From NCBI GenBank assembly GCA_963765375.1, contig CAVXVZ010000010.1, positions 124,001-188,000 on the forward strand: a stretch of 64,000 nt of DNA, given 5' to 3'. Numbering within the stretch: position 1 is the first letter of the stretch; each line of letters opens with the position of its first letter. Below, in pieces: positions 45,185 through 53,760 of this stretch. Position numbers and translations under genes: made by a program. This stretch comes from Roseiarcus sp963765375. GTDB lineage: Bacteria; Pseudomonadota; Alphaproteobacteria; Rhizobiales; Beijerinckiaceae. The notes below the pieces were generated by a model. It saw only the letters and a list, made by a program, of their open reading frames with translations. It ran no database searches and was not told the DNA's origin.

Positions 45185-45874
45185 TCATGCCGGCTCCATG
45201 CCGTAGCGCCGGATCGCGTCCTGCGTCTCGGCAGAGGCCAGATAGGCCACGAGGGCGTTTGCGGCCTTCAACTCGGCGGACGTCGTCGACACCCCCGCCG
45301 CGAAGACGGTGACGGCCTGAATCTCCGGCGGCAGCGGACCGATGACTTCGATGCCCGGCTGGCCGATCAACTCGCTCAACTGCTGAATGCCGAGATCGGC
45401 GTCGCCCTGCGCGATCAATGTCGCCACCGGCACGCCCGGCGGCGCCTTGAGCGCGTGCGCCAGGACAGAGTCGGCCAAGCCCCATTTCTCGCACAGGGCC
45501 TTGAAGTGGTCGCCGCTGGGACCGGTCGAGTAGCAGAGCCTTCGGGCCTCGATCATCGCCTGCCTCACGGCAGGCTCGCTGTCGAGGCCGGGACACCGCG
45601 AGCCGGCAGGGACCGCGAGCGCGATTTCCGATCGGGCGAAACCTCGTATGCTGCCCCTGGCGATATGCCCGTCCGCCTCGAGGCTCTCCATGACCTTCGA
45701 CGCCAGCACGACGATGTCGGTCTTTTCGCCCGCGCGCGCCAGCTTGGCCGCCTCGACCCCGCCCATCGAGCGGATATCGACATTTATTCCGAGCCGCCGT
45801 TCATAGTCCTGAGCCAGATCGGCCAGGATATGCCGGGTCGCCATTGACGAAATGCCGGTGATCCGAAGCGTCAT
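45185..45874 (-). CDS. ModA-like substrate-binding protein without signal peptide
   Basis: 229 residues from the ATG at 45874. It has the type II periplasmic-binding fold of the ModA group: LRITGISSMATRHILADLAQ, DIVVLASKVMESLEADGHIA, LCYSTGPSGDHFKALCEKWG and LIAQGDADLGIQQLSELIGQ. There is no signal peptide from this start. A longer start at 45952 sits 3 bases after GGGGAGG and would add a polar 26-residue leader, also not a signal peptide. The protein may therefore be cytoplasmic. It lies upstream of the membrane protein and ligJ. No ABC partner is adjacent on this strand. Confidence 0.75.
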   Translation of the reverse strand: MTLRITGISSMATRHILADLAQDYERRLGINVDIRSMGGVEAAKLARAGEKTDIVVLASKVMESLEADGHIARGSIRGFARSEIALAVPAGSRCPGLDSEPAVRQAMIEARRLCYSTGPSGDHFKALCEKWGLADSVLAHALKAPPGVPVATLIAQGDADLGIQQLSELIGQPGIEVIGPLPPEIQAVTVFAAGVSTTSAELKAANALVAYLASAETQDAIRRYGMEPA

Positions 45875-46041
45875 GTCGGGGCTCGGTCGATGCGCCGACG
45901 GCGCACGAACGGGCAGGAATTGGGCTTCCCGGACGTGTTGTTCATCAAACATTTCCTCCCCAAAATGAAACTAACCAATAACCCTTCGACTTGTCATCAT
46001 GCGCGCCGGGCTCAGGGCAAACGGCGGCCGGAGGACGCGGC

Positions 46042-46968
46042 ATGACGGAAACGACGATCTTCGAAGACTCCATCGCCTTCATAGGCTTCGGCGAGGCGGC
46101 GCACGCCTTTCTCGGCGGCTGGCGCGCCAACCCCGGCTTCAGGGCGCGCATTTCCGCCTACGACATCAAGACCGATTCGCCCGATTCCGACCTGCGGGCG
46201 GCGAAGCGGGCCGACTATGCGGCGGCCAACGTCATCGGCGCGTCGAGCGCGCCCGAGGCGGTCGCCGGGGCCGAGGCGGTGTTCTCGGTCGTCACCGCCG
46301 ATCAGGCGCACGAGGCGGCGCTCGCGGCTTTGCCCGGCCTCAGGAAAGGCGCGCTCTTTTTCGACTGCGATTCGTGCGCGCCGCAAACCAAGGCCCGCAC
46401 GGCGGAAGCCGTCGAAGCCGCCGGCGGACGCTATGTCGACGTCGCGGTGATGGCCCCGGTCCATCCGCGCCTGCATCGCACGCCGCTCCTGATCAGCGGC
46501 CCCCACGCCGAAGCCGCGGCGCCGGCGCTTGCCGCGCTCGACATGTCGGCAAGAATCCATGAAGGCGCTGTCGGCGCCGCTTCGGCGGTCAAGATGATCC
46601 GCTCGATCATGATGAAGGGGCTCGAGGCGCTGGTTTGCGAATGCGTGCTGGCCGGGCGGAAGGCAGGCGTCATCGAGACGGTGCTCGATTCGCTCGACGA
46701 CACCCACCCTGGCTTCGACTGGCGGAAACGCTCGGCCTATATGCTGGAGCGGGTGATGACCCACGGGATCCGGCGCGCCGCCGAAATGCGCGAAGTGGCG
46801 CTGACGGTCGACCTGCTTGGCCTCAAGGGCGAGATGTCCCGCGCCTCGGTTCACTGGGAGCAGACGATCGGCGAACTCGGCCTGCGCTCCACCGCTGCGG
46901 AAGCCGCCGACTATCGGGTTCTGGTCGACCGGATTCTTGCCGCGCTCGATCCTGGCGGCCGCGGTTGA
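46042..46968 (+). CDS. NAD(P)-binding 6-phosphogluconate-dehydrogenase-like oxidoreductase (DUF1932)
   Basis: 308 residues from the ATG at 46042, preceded by GGAGGA. The N-terminal half is a Rossmann domain (SIAFIGFGEAAHAFLGGWRA; AVFSVVTADQAHEAALAALP). The C-terminal half resembles DUF1932 (GAASAVKMIRSIMMKGLEAL, with the Lys of this superfamily). Such proteins are beta-hydroxyacid-dehydrogenase relatives. It sits divergent to the ModA-like gene at the edge of the lig region. The substrate is unknown, perhaps a carboxylated pathway intermediate. Confidence 0.82.
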   Translation: MTETTIFEDSIAFIGFGEAAHAFLGGWRANPGFRARISAYDIKTDSPDSDLRAAKRADYAAANVIGASSAPEAVAGAEAVFSVVTADQAHEAALAALPGLRKGALFFDCDSCAPQTKARTAEAVEAAGGRYVDVAVMAPVHPRLHRTPLLISGPHAEAAAPALAALDMSARIHEGAVGAASAVKMIRSIMMKGLEALVCECVLAGRKAGVIETVLDSLDDTHPGFDWRKRSAYMLERVMTHGIRRAAEMREVALTVDLLGLKGEMSRASVHWEQTIGELGLRSTAAEAADYRVLVDRILAALDPGGRG

Positions 46969-47081
46969 GGACTACAAAGGTCGATCTTTCGCTTCGGTTC
47001 TGGAGAGGCTAACGTCGGAACAGCTTTGAGTTACAATGGCCGCAGATCGGCCAGCATAAAGGCCGAACGGGAGGATCCTTG

Positions 47082-48257
47082 ATGATATCCAGATATTCGA
47101 TGTTGGGCGCCGCGTTGGGGGTGGCGCTGCTCGCTGCTCCGGCCCGGGCGGATGACAACACCGTGACCATTGGCATGATCCTGCCGATGACCGGGCAGCA
47201 GGCCTCGACCGGCAAGCAGGAGCGCGCCGGCGCCGAGCTTTATATGCAGCAGCACGGCGACACGGTCGCGGGCAAGAAAATCGTGCTCGAGGTCAAAGAC
47301 GACACCGGGGCCGCGGACGTGACCAAACGCCTCGCTGAAGAGCTGATCGGCAACGATCACGCCAAGGTCCTGATGGGCTTCGGCCTGACGCCGCTGGCGC
47401 TGGCCACGGCGCCGGTGGCGACGGAGGCGAAGGTTCCCGAGATCGTCTCCGCCGCGGCGACCGCGATGATCACCGAGAAATCGCCGTATATCGTCCGCAC
47501 CTCGTTCACGCTTCCCCAGGCGTCGGCGCCGATGGCCGACTGGGCGCTCAAGAACGGGATCAAGAAGGTCGTCACGATCGTCGCCGACTACGGTCCCGGC
47601 GTCGACGCGGAGAAATGGTTCGGCGAGACCTTCGAGAAGGGCGGCGGAACCGTCGCGGAGAAGATCCGGGTGCCGCTGAAGAACCCGGACTTCGCGCCCT
47701 TCCTGCAGCGGGTGAAGGACGACGCCCCGGACGCGGTGTTCGTCTTCGTGCCCTCGGGCCAGGGCGCCGTATTCATGAAGGAATTCGTCGAGCGCGGCCT
47801 CGACAAAGCGGGCGTCAAGCTGATCGGCACCGGCGACGTGACCGACGACGACCTGCTCGCCGACATCGGCGATTCGGCCCTCGGAGCCGTCACCACCCAT
47901 CACTATTCCGCCGACCACGACTCGCCCGAGAACAAGGCCTATGTCGCGGCGTTCGAGAAGGCCAATAACGGCATGCGGCCGAATTTCATGGCGGTCGGCG
48001 CCTATGATGGCATGGCGCTTGTCTATAAGGCGCTCGAAAAGACCAAGGGCGACGCGAGCGGCGACGCGCTGATCGCGGCGATGAAGGGGATGAGCTGGAT
48101 AAGCCCGCGCGGGCCGGTCACGATCGATCCGGAAACCCGCGACATGGTGCAGAACATCTATGTGCGCAAGGTCGAGAAGAAGGACGGCGCGCTCTACAAC
48201 GTCGAGTTTGCGACCATCCCCGACGTGAAGGACCCCTACAAAGCCGCGAAGCACTGA
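47082..48257 (+). CDS. ABC transporter substrate-binding protein (Liv type)
   Basis: 391 residues from the ATG at 47082 with GGAGG 7 bases upstream. A signal peptide is clear (RYSMLGAALGVALLAAPARA), then DDNTVTIGMILPMTGQQAST of the type I periplasmic-binding (LivJ-like) family, VLMGFGLTPLALATAPVATE and IVADYGPGVDAEKWFGETFE. It starts a five-gene plus-strand Liv cluster. Family members near aromatic genes often bind aromatic acids; the ligand is inferred from context only. Confidence 0.87.
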   Translation: MISRYSMLGAALGVALLAAPARADDNTVTIGMILPMTGQQASTGKQERAGAELYMQQHGDTVAGKKIVLEVKDDTGAADVTKRLAEELIGNDHAKVLMGFGLTPLALATAPVATEAKVPEIVSAAATAMITEKSPYIVRTSFTLPQASAPMADWALKNGIKKVVTIVADYGPGVDAEKWFGETFEKGGGTVAEKIRVPLKNPDFAPFLQRVKDDAPDAVFVFVPSGQGAVFMKEFVERGLDKAGVKLIGTGDVTDDDLLADIGDSALGAVTTHHYSADHDSPENKAYVAAFEKANNGMRPNFMAVGAYDGMALVYKALEKTKGDASGDALIAAMKGMSWISPRGPVTIDPETRDMVQNIYVRKVEKKDGALYNVEFATIPDVKDPYKAAKH

Positions 48258-48430
48258 GGAGACGCCCTTCTCCCTCGGGGGAGAAGGTGGCGACGCAGGG
48301 CGTCGAATGACGCCCGTCTTTCGACGGGCTATGGCGCCGGATCAGGGGTCTATGCCGTGACCTTTCGATTGCTGGTCGTGAGGCCCTCACCCCTGACCCC
48401 TCTCCCAGAGGGAGAGGGAAGCAGCGCATA
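48258..48430. repeat. Intergenic palindromic repeats between binding protein and permease
   Basis: Two hairpins of dispersed-repeat type: CCTTCTCCC-N4-GGGAGAAGG (48266-48287) and CCCTCTCCC-aga-GGGAGAGGG (48398-48418). The second also supplies GGGAGAGGG, 12 bases before the permease ATG. They may lower expression of the permease relative to the binding protein. Confidence 0.6.
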
Positions 48431-49294
48431 ATGCTGACCATCCTGCTCGACGGCGTCGCGTACGGCATGCTCTTGTTCGTGCTGGCGAGCGGACTGTCGG
48501 TAACGCTGGGGCTGATGAATTTCATCAACCTCGCCCACGGCGCCTTCGCGATGGTCGGCGGCTACGTGACGGCGCTGCTCATGAATCGCGCCGGCGCGCC
48601 GTTCCTTCTGACGCTCCCGGCGGCGTTCCTGATTCCGGCGATCCTCGGCGTGGCGCTCGAGCGCACGCTCTATCGCCGCCTTTATGGCGCAAGTCCGCTC
48701 GACCAGGTGCTGTTCACCATCGGCCTCGTCCTGATGGCGATGCCGGTCGCCGCTTACCTTCTCGGAGACGAGCCGCAGCAGGTTCATCTGCCGGCATGGC
48801 TCAGCGGACGCATCGAGATCCACGGCGTCGGCATCGGCGTCTATCGGGTGTTCATCATCCTCATCTGCGGGATCATCGCCGCCGGCCTGCAGGCGTTCCT
48901 CGTAAGGACCCGGTTCGGCGCGCAACTCAGGGCGGCGGTCGACGACGCGCGCGTGGCTCAGGGTCTTGGGATCAACGTCGACCGCATCTTCGCCATCGCC
49001 TTCGCCGTTGGCAGCGGGCTCGCAGGTCTGGGCGGAGCGCTCGCCGCCGATGTGGTCGGCGGCATCGATCCTTCGTTTCCGGTGAAATTCCTGGTGACCT
49101 TCCTCATCGTCGTCACCGTCGGCGGGTCGAACGGGATCATGGGAGCCTTCTTCGGCGCCCTCCTGCTCGGCGTGCTCGATGTCGCGGGCAAATATTATGT
49201 ACCCTCGATCGGCGCCTTCATCATCTACGCGGTGATGGTGGTGACGCTGATCGTGCGCCCGCAAGGGCTGTTCGCGCGCGGGGACGGACGGTGA
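48431..49294 (+). CDS. Branched-chain-type ABC permease (LivH)
   Basis: 287 residues with about eight membrane helices. It shows the LivH layout: LLDGVAYGMLLFVLASGLSV, TLGLMNFINLAHGAFAMVGG, LRAAVDDARVAQGLGINVDR (ATPase-contact loop) and GGSNGIMGAFFGALLLGVLD. It pairs with the LivM gene downstream. Inner membrane. Confidence 0.9.
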   Translation: MLTILLDGVAYGMLLFVLASGLSVTLGLMNFINLAHGAFAMVGGYVTALLMNRAGAPFLLTLPAAFLIPAILGVALERTLYRRLYGASPLDQVLFTIGLVLMAMPVAAYLLGDEPQQVHLPAWLSGRIEIHGVGIGVYRVFIILICGIIAAGLQAFLVRTRFGAQLRAAVDDARVAQGLGINVDRIFAIAFAVGSGLAGLGGALAADVVGGIDPSFPVKFLVTFLIVVTVGGSNGIMGAFFGALLLGVLDVAGKYYVPSIGAFIIYAVMVVTLIVRPQGLFARGDGR

Positions 49295-49301
49295 TAGCTC
49301 G

Positions 49302-49410
49302 CGAGGCCAGTCCACCGCCTCATCCTGAGGAGCAATGCGTCTCGAAGGATGCTCCAGTTGGCTGCGCCGGGTCGGCGCGCGCTGGAGCGTCCTTCGACAA
49401 GCTCAGGGCG
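49302..49410. repeat. Inverted repeat between livH and livM
   Basis: TCGAAGGATGCTCCAG (49342-49357) and CTGGAGCGTCCTTCGA (49382-49397) form an inverted repeat with one mismatch, next to CCTCATCCTGAGGAGC. This sequence type is a dispersed repeat in Rhizobiales. It separates two permease genes that are usually adjacent. Confidence 0.6.
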
Positions 49411-49433
49411 CGGGGCCCGGTTGGGGACGGGCG

Positions 49434-50453
49434 ATGACCGCCGCGAGCGCCTCGCCCGCCGCGGCCCGCATCGCCGCGCACCTCAATCGGCGCGCCCGCT
49501 GGCGCTGGGGAGAAATCGCGTTCTGGCTTGCGGTCCTGGCCGCGATCTTCGCCGCCCCGTCGCGCGCGGCGATCATCAATGAGGTGCTCGTCGCCGGCTT
49601 GTTCGCCTTGTCGCTCGATCTCATTCTCGGCCTGACCGGAATCGTCTCGCTCGGTCATGCTGCGTTTCTCGGCCTCGGCGCCTATGCGGCGGCGATTCTG
49701 GCGAGCAAGGGCTTCGCCGACCCGACGCTTGGGCTGGCGTTGGGCGCCGCCGTCGCCGCCGTCGTCGGCCTCGTGACCGCGCCGCTCCTCTTGCGCGGCG
49801 CCGACCTCACGCGGCTCATGGTGACGCTCGGCGTCTCGCTCATGCTCGGCGAACTCGCCAATCGCAACGGCTGGATCACCGGCGGCGCCGACGGCCTCAA
49901 TTTCTCGGTTGGGCGGGTGCTCGGCCTGTTCCCGATCGGCTTCACCGGCCAGCGCAACGCGGCGTTCTACAGCTTTGCCGTCCTCTTCATCCTGTTTGCG
50001 ATCGCGCGCCGCCTCGCGCAATCGCCGTTTGGGCTGGCGCTCGCCGCGATCCGCGAGAACCGCCTGCGCGCCGGCGCGCTCGGTATCGCGACCAGCCGGC
50101 GCATCATTGCGATCTATACGCTTTCGGCGGCTTATGCCGGGGCGGCGGGCGCACTCCTCGCCCAGACGACGCAGATCGTCTCGCTCGACCTCTTCGACTT
50201 TCACCGCTCGGCCGACGTCATGCTGATGCTCGTCATCGGCGGCGCGGGATATCTCTACGGCGGCCTTATCGGCGCGGCGGCGTTCATTGTGCTGAGGGAC
50301 GTGATTTCCGCCGCGACGCCCGAATATTGGGAATTCTGGATCGGGTTGGCCCTGGTCATCCTGGTGCTCGCCGGCCGGGAGCGGATCGGCGAAGCGCCCC
50401 GGCGGCTGATCGCGCGCCTGACGCCCCGCGCCGCGCGCCGGGGCGTCGCATGA
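49434..50453 (+). CDS. Branched-chain-type ABC permease (LivM)
   Basis: 339 residues from the ATG at 49434; the frame upstream runs through the repeat and is not coding. LivM features: LFALSLDLILGLTGIVSLGH, AAFLGLGAYAAAILASKGFA, LAAIRENRLRAGALGIATSR (ATPase-contact loop) and LMLVIGGAGYLYGGLIGAAA. Its TGA overlaps the ATG of the LivG gene. Confidence 0.88.
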   Translation: MTAASASPAAARIAAHLNRRARWRWGEIAFWLAVLAAIFAAPSRAAIINEVLVAGLFALSLDLILGLTGIVSLGHAAFLGLGAYAAAILASKGFADPTLGLALGAAVAAVVGLVTAPLLLRGADLTRLMVTLGVSLMLGELANRNGWITGGADGLNFSVGRVLGLFPIGFTGQRNAAFYSFAVLFILFAIARRLAQSPFGLALAAIRENRLRAGALGIATSRRIIAIYTLSAAYAGAAGALLAQTTQIVSLDLFDFHRSADVMLMLVIGGAGYLYGGLIGAAAFIVLRDVISAATPEYWEFWIGLALVILVLAGRERIGEAPRRLIARLTPRAARRGVA

Positions 50454-51202
50454 CCGCTCCGGCGCTCGAGGCGCGTGGACTTCAACGCAATTTCGGCGCG
50501 CTGATCGCGACCGACGATGTGTCGTTCTCCGTTCAGCCGGGCGCCCGGCAGGCGCTGATCGGCCCCAACGGCGCCGGCAAGACGACGCTGATCAATCTCC
50601 TGACCGGAGTGATCCGGCCGACCGCGGGGCAGGTCCTGCTCGGGGGCCGCGACGTCACCGGACTTGCCTCGAGCGCACGGGTCAGGATGGGCCTGTCGCG
50701 CACGTTCCAGATCAATCAGCTCTTTCCCGATCTGACGCCCGCCGAGTTGCTGGGCCTTGCGATCTCGGAGCGCAATGGTTCAGGCGCAGACTTCTGGCGC
50801 GCAGCCGGCCGTCCTGCGATCGTCGCCGAAATCGAGGACCTGCTTCAACGCTTCGGCCTCGAGGCGGACCTCGACCAGCCCACGCGCAAGCTCGCTTATG
50901 GCAAGCAGCGCCTGCTCGAGATCGCGCTCGCGCTCGCGACGCGCCCAAAGGTGCTGCTGCTCGATGAGCCTGCCGCCGGCGTGCCCGAGGAGGAGCGGCG
51001 GGACATTCTTGCCGCGCTTGCCGCGTTGCCCTCGGATGTCGCGATCCTCCTCATCGAGCACGACATGGACCTCGTATTCAATTTCGCCAGCCGCATTTCG
51101 GTCCTGGTGGCGGGAAGGCTGCTCGCCGAGGGCGCCCCGGAGGCGATCGCCGCGGACGAGCGCGTGCGCGCGGTCTATCTCGGCGAGGACGCGCATGCCT
51201 GA
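50450..51202 (+). CDS. ABC transporter ATP-binding protein (LivG)
   Basis: 250 residues from the ATG at 50450. Walker A is GPNGAGKTT, the signature is LAYGKQRLLEIALALA (AYGKQ in place of SGGQ, seen in this family), Walker B is VLLLDEPAAGVPEEE, and the H-loop is LIEHDMD. It would hydrolyse ATP with LivF to drive import. It overlaps both neighbours. Confidence 0.9.
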   Translation: MTAPALEARGLQRNFGALIATDDVSFSVQPGARQALIGPNGAGKTTLINLLTGVIRPTAGQVLLGGRDVTGLASSARVRMGLSRTFQINQLFPDLTPAELLGLAISERNGSGADFWRAAGRPAIVAEIEDLLQRFGLEADLDQPTRKLAYGKQRLLEIALALATRPKVLLLDEPAAGVPEEERRDILAALAALPSDVAILLIEHDMDLVFNFASRISVLVAGRLLAEGAPEAIAADERVRAVYLGEDAHA

Positions 51203-51905
51203 GCTTCTCACCGTCGAGCGGCTGTTCGCCGGCTACGGCGAGGCGCGGGTCATCCAGGGCCTCAGTCTCGCGGTCCAGGACGGACAGTCGCTGGCGCTGC
51301 TCGGCCGCAACGGCGTGGGCAAGACGACGCTGATCGATTCGCTGATCGGCGCGACGACCCGGTTCAGCGGCAAGATCGCGCTCGCCGGCGAGGACATCAC
51401 CGCTCTGCCGCCGCACTTGAGGGCGCGCCGCGGAATTGGCTGGACGCCGCAGGAGCGCAACATCTTTCGCTCGCTCACCGTCGAAGAGAACCTGACCGCC
51501 GTCGAGCAGCCGGGCCAATGGACGGCGAAGCGGGTCTACGGGCTTTTCCCGCGCCTCGAGGAACGGCGCGGCAACATGGGCCGGCAATTGTCGGGTGGCG
51601 AACAGCAGATGCTGGCGATCGGCCGGGCGCTCGTCCTCAATCCGCGCCTGCTCTTGCTCGACGAGCCGACCGAGGGCCTCGCCCCGATCATCGTCGACGA
51701 ACTGCTCGCGGCGCTGCGCGAGCTTGCCCGCGCGGGCTTATCGATGATCATCGTCGAGCAGAAGCCGAAGAAGATCCTGCCCTTCACCGACCAGGCGATC
51801 GTGCTCGACCGCGGCGCCATCGCCTACGCCGCGCCGAGCGCCGAGCTCATCGCCGACCCTGCCGCCCTCGACGCGCACCTGACGGCGAGGAAGAAAGAAG
51901 GTTAA
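51195..51905 (+). CDS. ABC transporter ATP-binding protein (LivF)
   Basis: 236 residues from the ATG at 51195, overlapping livG by 8 bases. Walker A GRNGVGKTT, signature LSGGEQQMLAIGRALV, Walker B LLLLDEPTEGLAP, H-loop-like IIVEQKPKK (Gln in place of His, a common LivF feature). It completes the five-gene Liv cluster. Confidence 0.9.
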   Translation: MPELLTVERLFAGYGEARVIQGLSLAVQDGQSLALLGRNGVGKTTLIDSLIGATTRFSGKIALAGEDITALPPHLRARRGIGWTPQERNIFRSLTVEENLTAVEQPGQWTAKRVYGLFPRLEERRGNMGRQLSGGEQQMLAIGRALVLNPRLLLLDEPTEGLAPIIVDELLAALRELARAGLSMIIVEQKPKKILPFTDQAIVLDRGAIAYAAPSAELIADPAALDAHLTARKKEG

Positions 51906-51983
51906 GTTGGCGCGATGGCGCCCTCAAACGGAGAGGGTGCTCTTTGCCTTCGCGGCCTGTCGCTTTTGGCGTATCATGTCATC

Positions 51984-52280
51984 ATGAAACGCGACGAGGT
52001 TTTGCATAAACTCAAACAAGCCGAGGCCGCCTTGCGAGCGCAGGGCGTAGCGCACGCCGCCCTGTTTGGCTCGGTCGCGCGCGGCGAAGATAGCCCTGAC
52101 AGCGATATCGACGTCATGATCGAGATCGCGCCCGAATCGGGCATGGACTTGTTTCGCTATGTTGGCATCGTTCAATATATCGAGGAATTGTTTCCCGCGC
52201 CGATCGATGTCGCCAACCGCGACGGCCCGAAACCTTTTGTTCGGCCCAGCGCCGAGCGCGACGCCGTGTATGCTTTCTAA
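51984..52280 (+). CDS. MNT-type minimal nucleotidyltransferase
   Basis: 98 residues from the ATG at 51984. The pol-beta superfamily motif is complete: LFGSVARGEDSPDSDIDVMI (GSxARG then DxD). Such proteins are usually the antitoxin (MntA) of a HEPN/MNT pair that adenylylates the HEPN toxin. No HEPN gene lies beside it. Its stop codon TAA lies in the 4-base target duplication of the IS701-type element, so the reading frame is unbroken. Confidence 0.83.
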   Translation: MKRDEVLHKLKQAEAALRAQGVAHAALFGSVARGEDSPDSDIDVMIEIAPESGMDLFRYVGIVQYIEELFPAPIDVANRDGPKPFVRPSAERDAVYAF

Positions 52281-53760
52281 TTTTACTGTGTCATAAACAT
52301 TTGAGGTGATGGTTTCGATTCACGCCTGATTCGGAGGGGCTGGTGGATCGAAGCGCAGAGGGAGCTGGGAACGAATCTCGGTTAGCGTCTTATTTGGAGC
52401 ACTTGGCGTCGAGCTTGGGGCACGCGGATCGGCGCGCGCCATTTGGCTCCTACTGCAAAGGGCTTATCCTTCCCGGCGAGCGCAAGAGCGTCGAGCCGAT
52501 TGCAGCCCGCGTCGAGCCCAGCCGGGTTCAAGGCGCGCATCAATCGCTGCACCATTTTGTCGCGAACGCCGATTGGTCGCAGGAGGCCCTGCTGCGGCAG
52601 GTTCGAACCTTTGTTCTGCCTGCGATCGAAAAGAGCGGCGGAGTAAGAGCTTGGATCGTCGACGACACGGGATTCCCGAAGAAGGGCGTTCATTCCGTTG
52701 GCGTCGCCCGGCAGTATTGCGGGCAACTCGGCAAGCAGGACAATTGTCAGATTGCGGTGTCGTTGTCGGTCGCCAACGAGCACGCGAGCCTGCCGATCGC
52801 CTTTCGGCTCTATCTTCCCGAGGATTGGGCGGCCGATCCAGTTCGCCGGGCCAGAGCCGGCGTGCCCGAGGACGTCGTCTTCAAGACCAAACCGCAAATT
52901 GCGCTCGACCAGATCCGCGCCGCGCGCGCCGAGGGCGTGCCGGAAGGGGTGGTGTTGGCGGACGCCGGTTACGGGATCAACACGGCGTTCCGAGCGGCGC
53001 TGACGCGCATGGGCCTGACTTATGTCGTCGGCGTTCAGTCGTCGGTCCGGCTTTGGCCGCCGGGAGCGGGTCCGCTCCCGCCCAAGGCATGGACCGGGCA
53101 AGGTCGACCCCCGACGCTGATGCGGCGCGACGCGCAGAATCAGCCTCAGTCGGCCAAGCAACTCGCCAAGTCGCTGCCGGCTGACGCCTGGCGGGACGTC
53201 GCATGGCGCGAAGGCGTCGACAAAACGCTTCGTTCCCGCTTCGCCGCCGTGCGGGTTAGGCCCGCGCATCGCGACTACTGGCGTTCGCACCCCTATGCGG
53301 AAGAGTGGCTGCTCGTCGAATGGCCGCAGGACGAAAGCGCGCCGACCAAATACTGGCTCTCGACCCTGGCTGCGGATACAGCCCTCGCGAGGCTCGTGGA
53401 AACTGCCAAACTGCGCTGGCGGATCGAGCGCGACTATCAGGAACTCAAGCAGGAACTGGGCCTCGATCACTATGAAGGTCGAGGCTGGCGAGGCTTTCAC
53501 CATCACATGGCGCTCTGCGTCGCAGCATACGGATTCCTGGTCTCCGAACGGAGTTCGATTCCCCCCTCAGACGACAAAACCCTCGTCATCAAAACGTCTG
53601 ACCTATCCAACGGTTTTCGACCCCGCGGATCCCCCGATCCGAGCAGAACGCCACGTCAAATCGTCCATCACAAGCATCCGCATTAGGTTGGCCCGAAGTA
53701 TCGCCCGGCGACTGCCCCGATGCCCCTGTTGCCAAAGAGCCAACTTGTGACACAGTAAGA
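52281..53760 (+). mobile_element. IS701-family insertion sequence
   Basis: 1480 bases. The ends are inverted repeats of 16 bases with two mismatches (TTTTACTGTGTCATAA left; TCTTACTGTGTCACAA right, reversed). It is flanked by a direct duplication CTAA (52277-52280 and 53761-53764), which fits the YTAR target of IS701 elements. One transposase gene fills it. The duplication and intact gene suggest a recent, possibly active insertion. Confidence 0.88.
52343..53686 (+). CDS. IS701-family DDE transposase
   Basis: 447 residues from a GTG at 52343 with GGAGGGG upstream. The catalytic acids are visible: D in AWIVDDTGFPKKGVHSVGVA, D in VVLADAGYGINTAFRAAL, and E in LRWRIERDYQELKQELGLDH (Y-(2)-R-(3)-E-(6)-K-like). 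The N-terminal region (LHHFVANADWSQEALLRQVR) is typical of IS701. It appears intact. Confidence 0.9.
   Translation: MDRSAEGAGNESRLASYLEHLASSLGHADRRAPFGSYCKGLILPGERKSVEPIAARVEPSRVQGAHQSLHHFVANADWSQEALLRQVRTFVLPAIEKSGGVRAWIVDDTGFPKKGVHSVGVARQYCGQLGKQDNCQIAVSLSVANEHASLPIAFRLYLPEDWAADPVRRARAGVPEDVVFKTKPQIALDQIRAARAEGVPEGVVLADAGYGINTAFRAALTRMGLTYVVGVQSSVRLWPPGAGPLPPKAWTGQGRPPTLMRRDAQNQPQSAKQLAKSLPADAWRDVAWREGVDKTLRSRFAAVRVRPAHRDYWRSHPYAEEWLLVEWPQDESAPTKYWLSTLAADTALARLVETAKLRWRIERDYQELKQELGLDHYEGRGWRGFHHHMALCVAAYGFLVSERSSIPPSDDKTLVIKTSDLSNGFRPRGSPDPSRTPRQIVHHKHPH

Noticed and set aside
48266..48418. Hairpins read as rho-independent terminators
   Set aside because: Neither hairpin is followed by a T-run, and the second supplies the ribosome-binding region of livH; a dispersed repeat is a better description.
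52281..53760. Possible defence or accessory cargo in the mobile zone
   Set aside because: The IS701 element carries only its transposase; no extra gene fits between the transposase and the terminal repeats.
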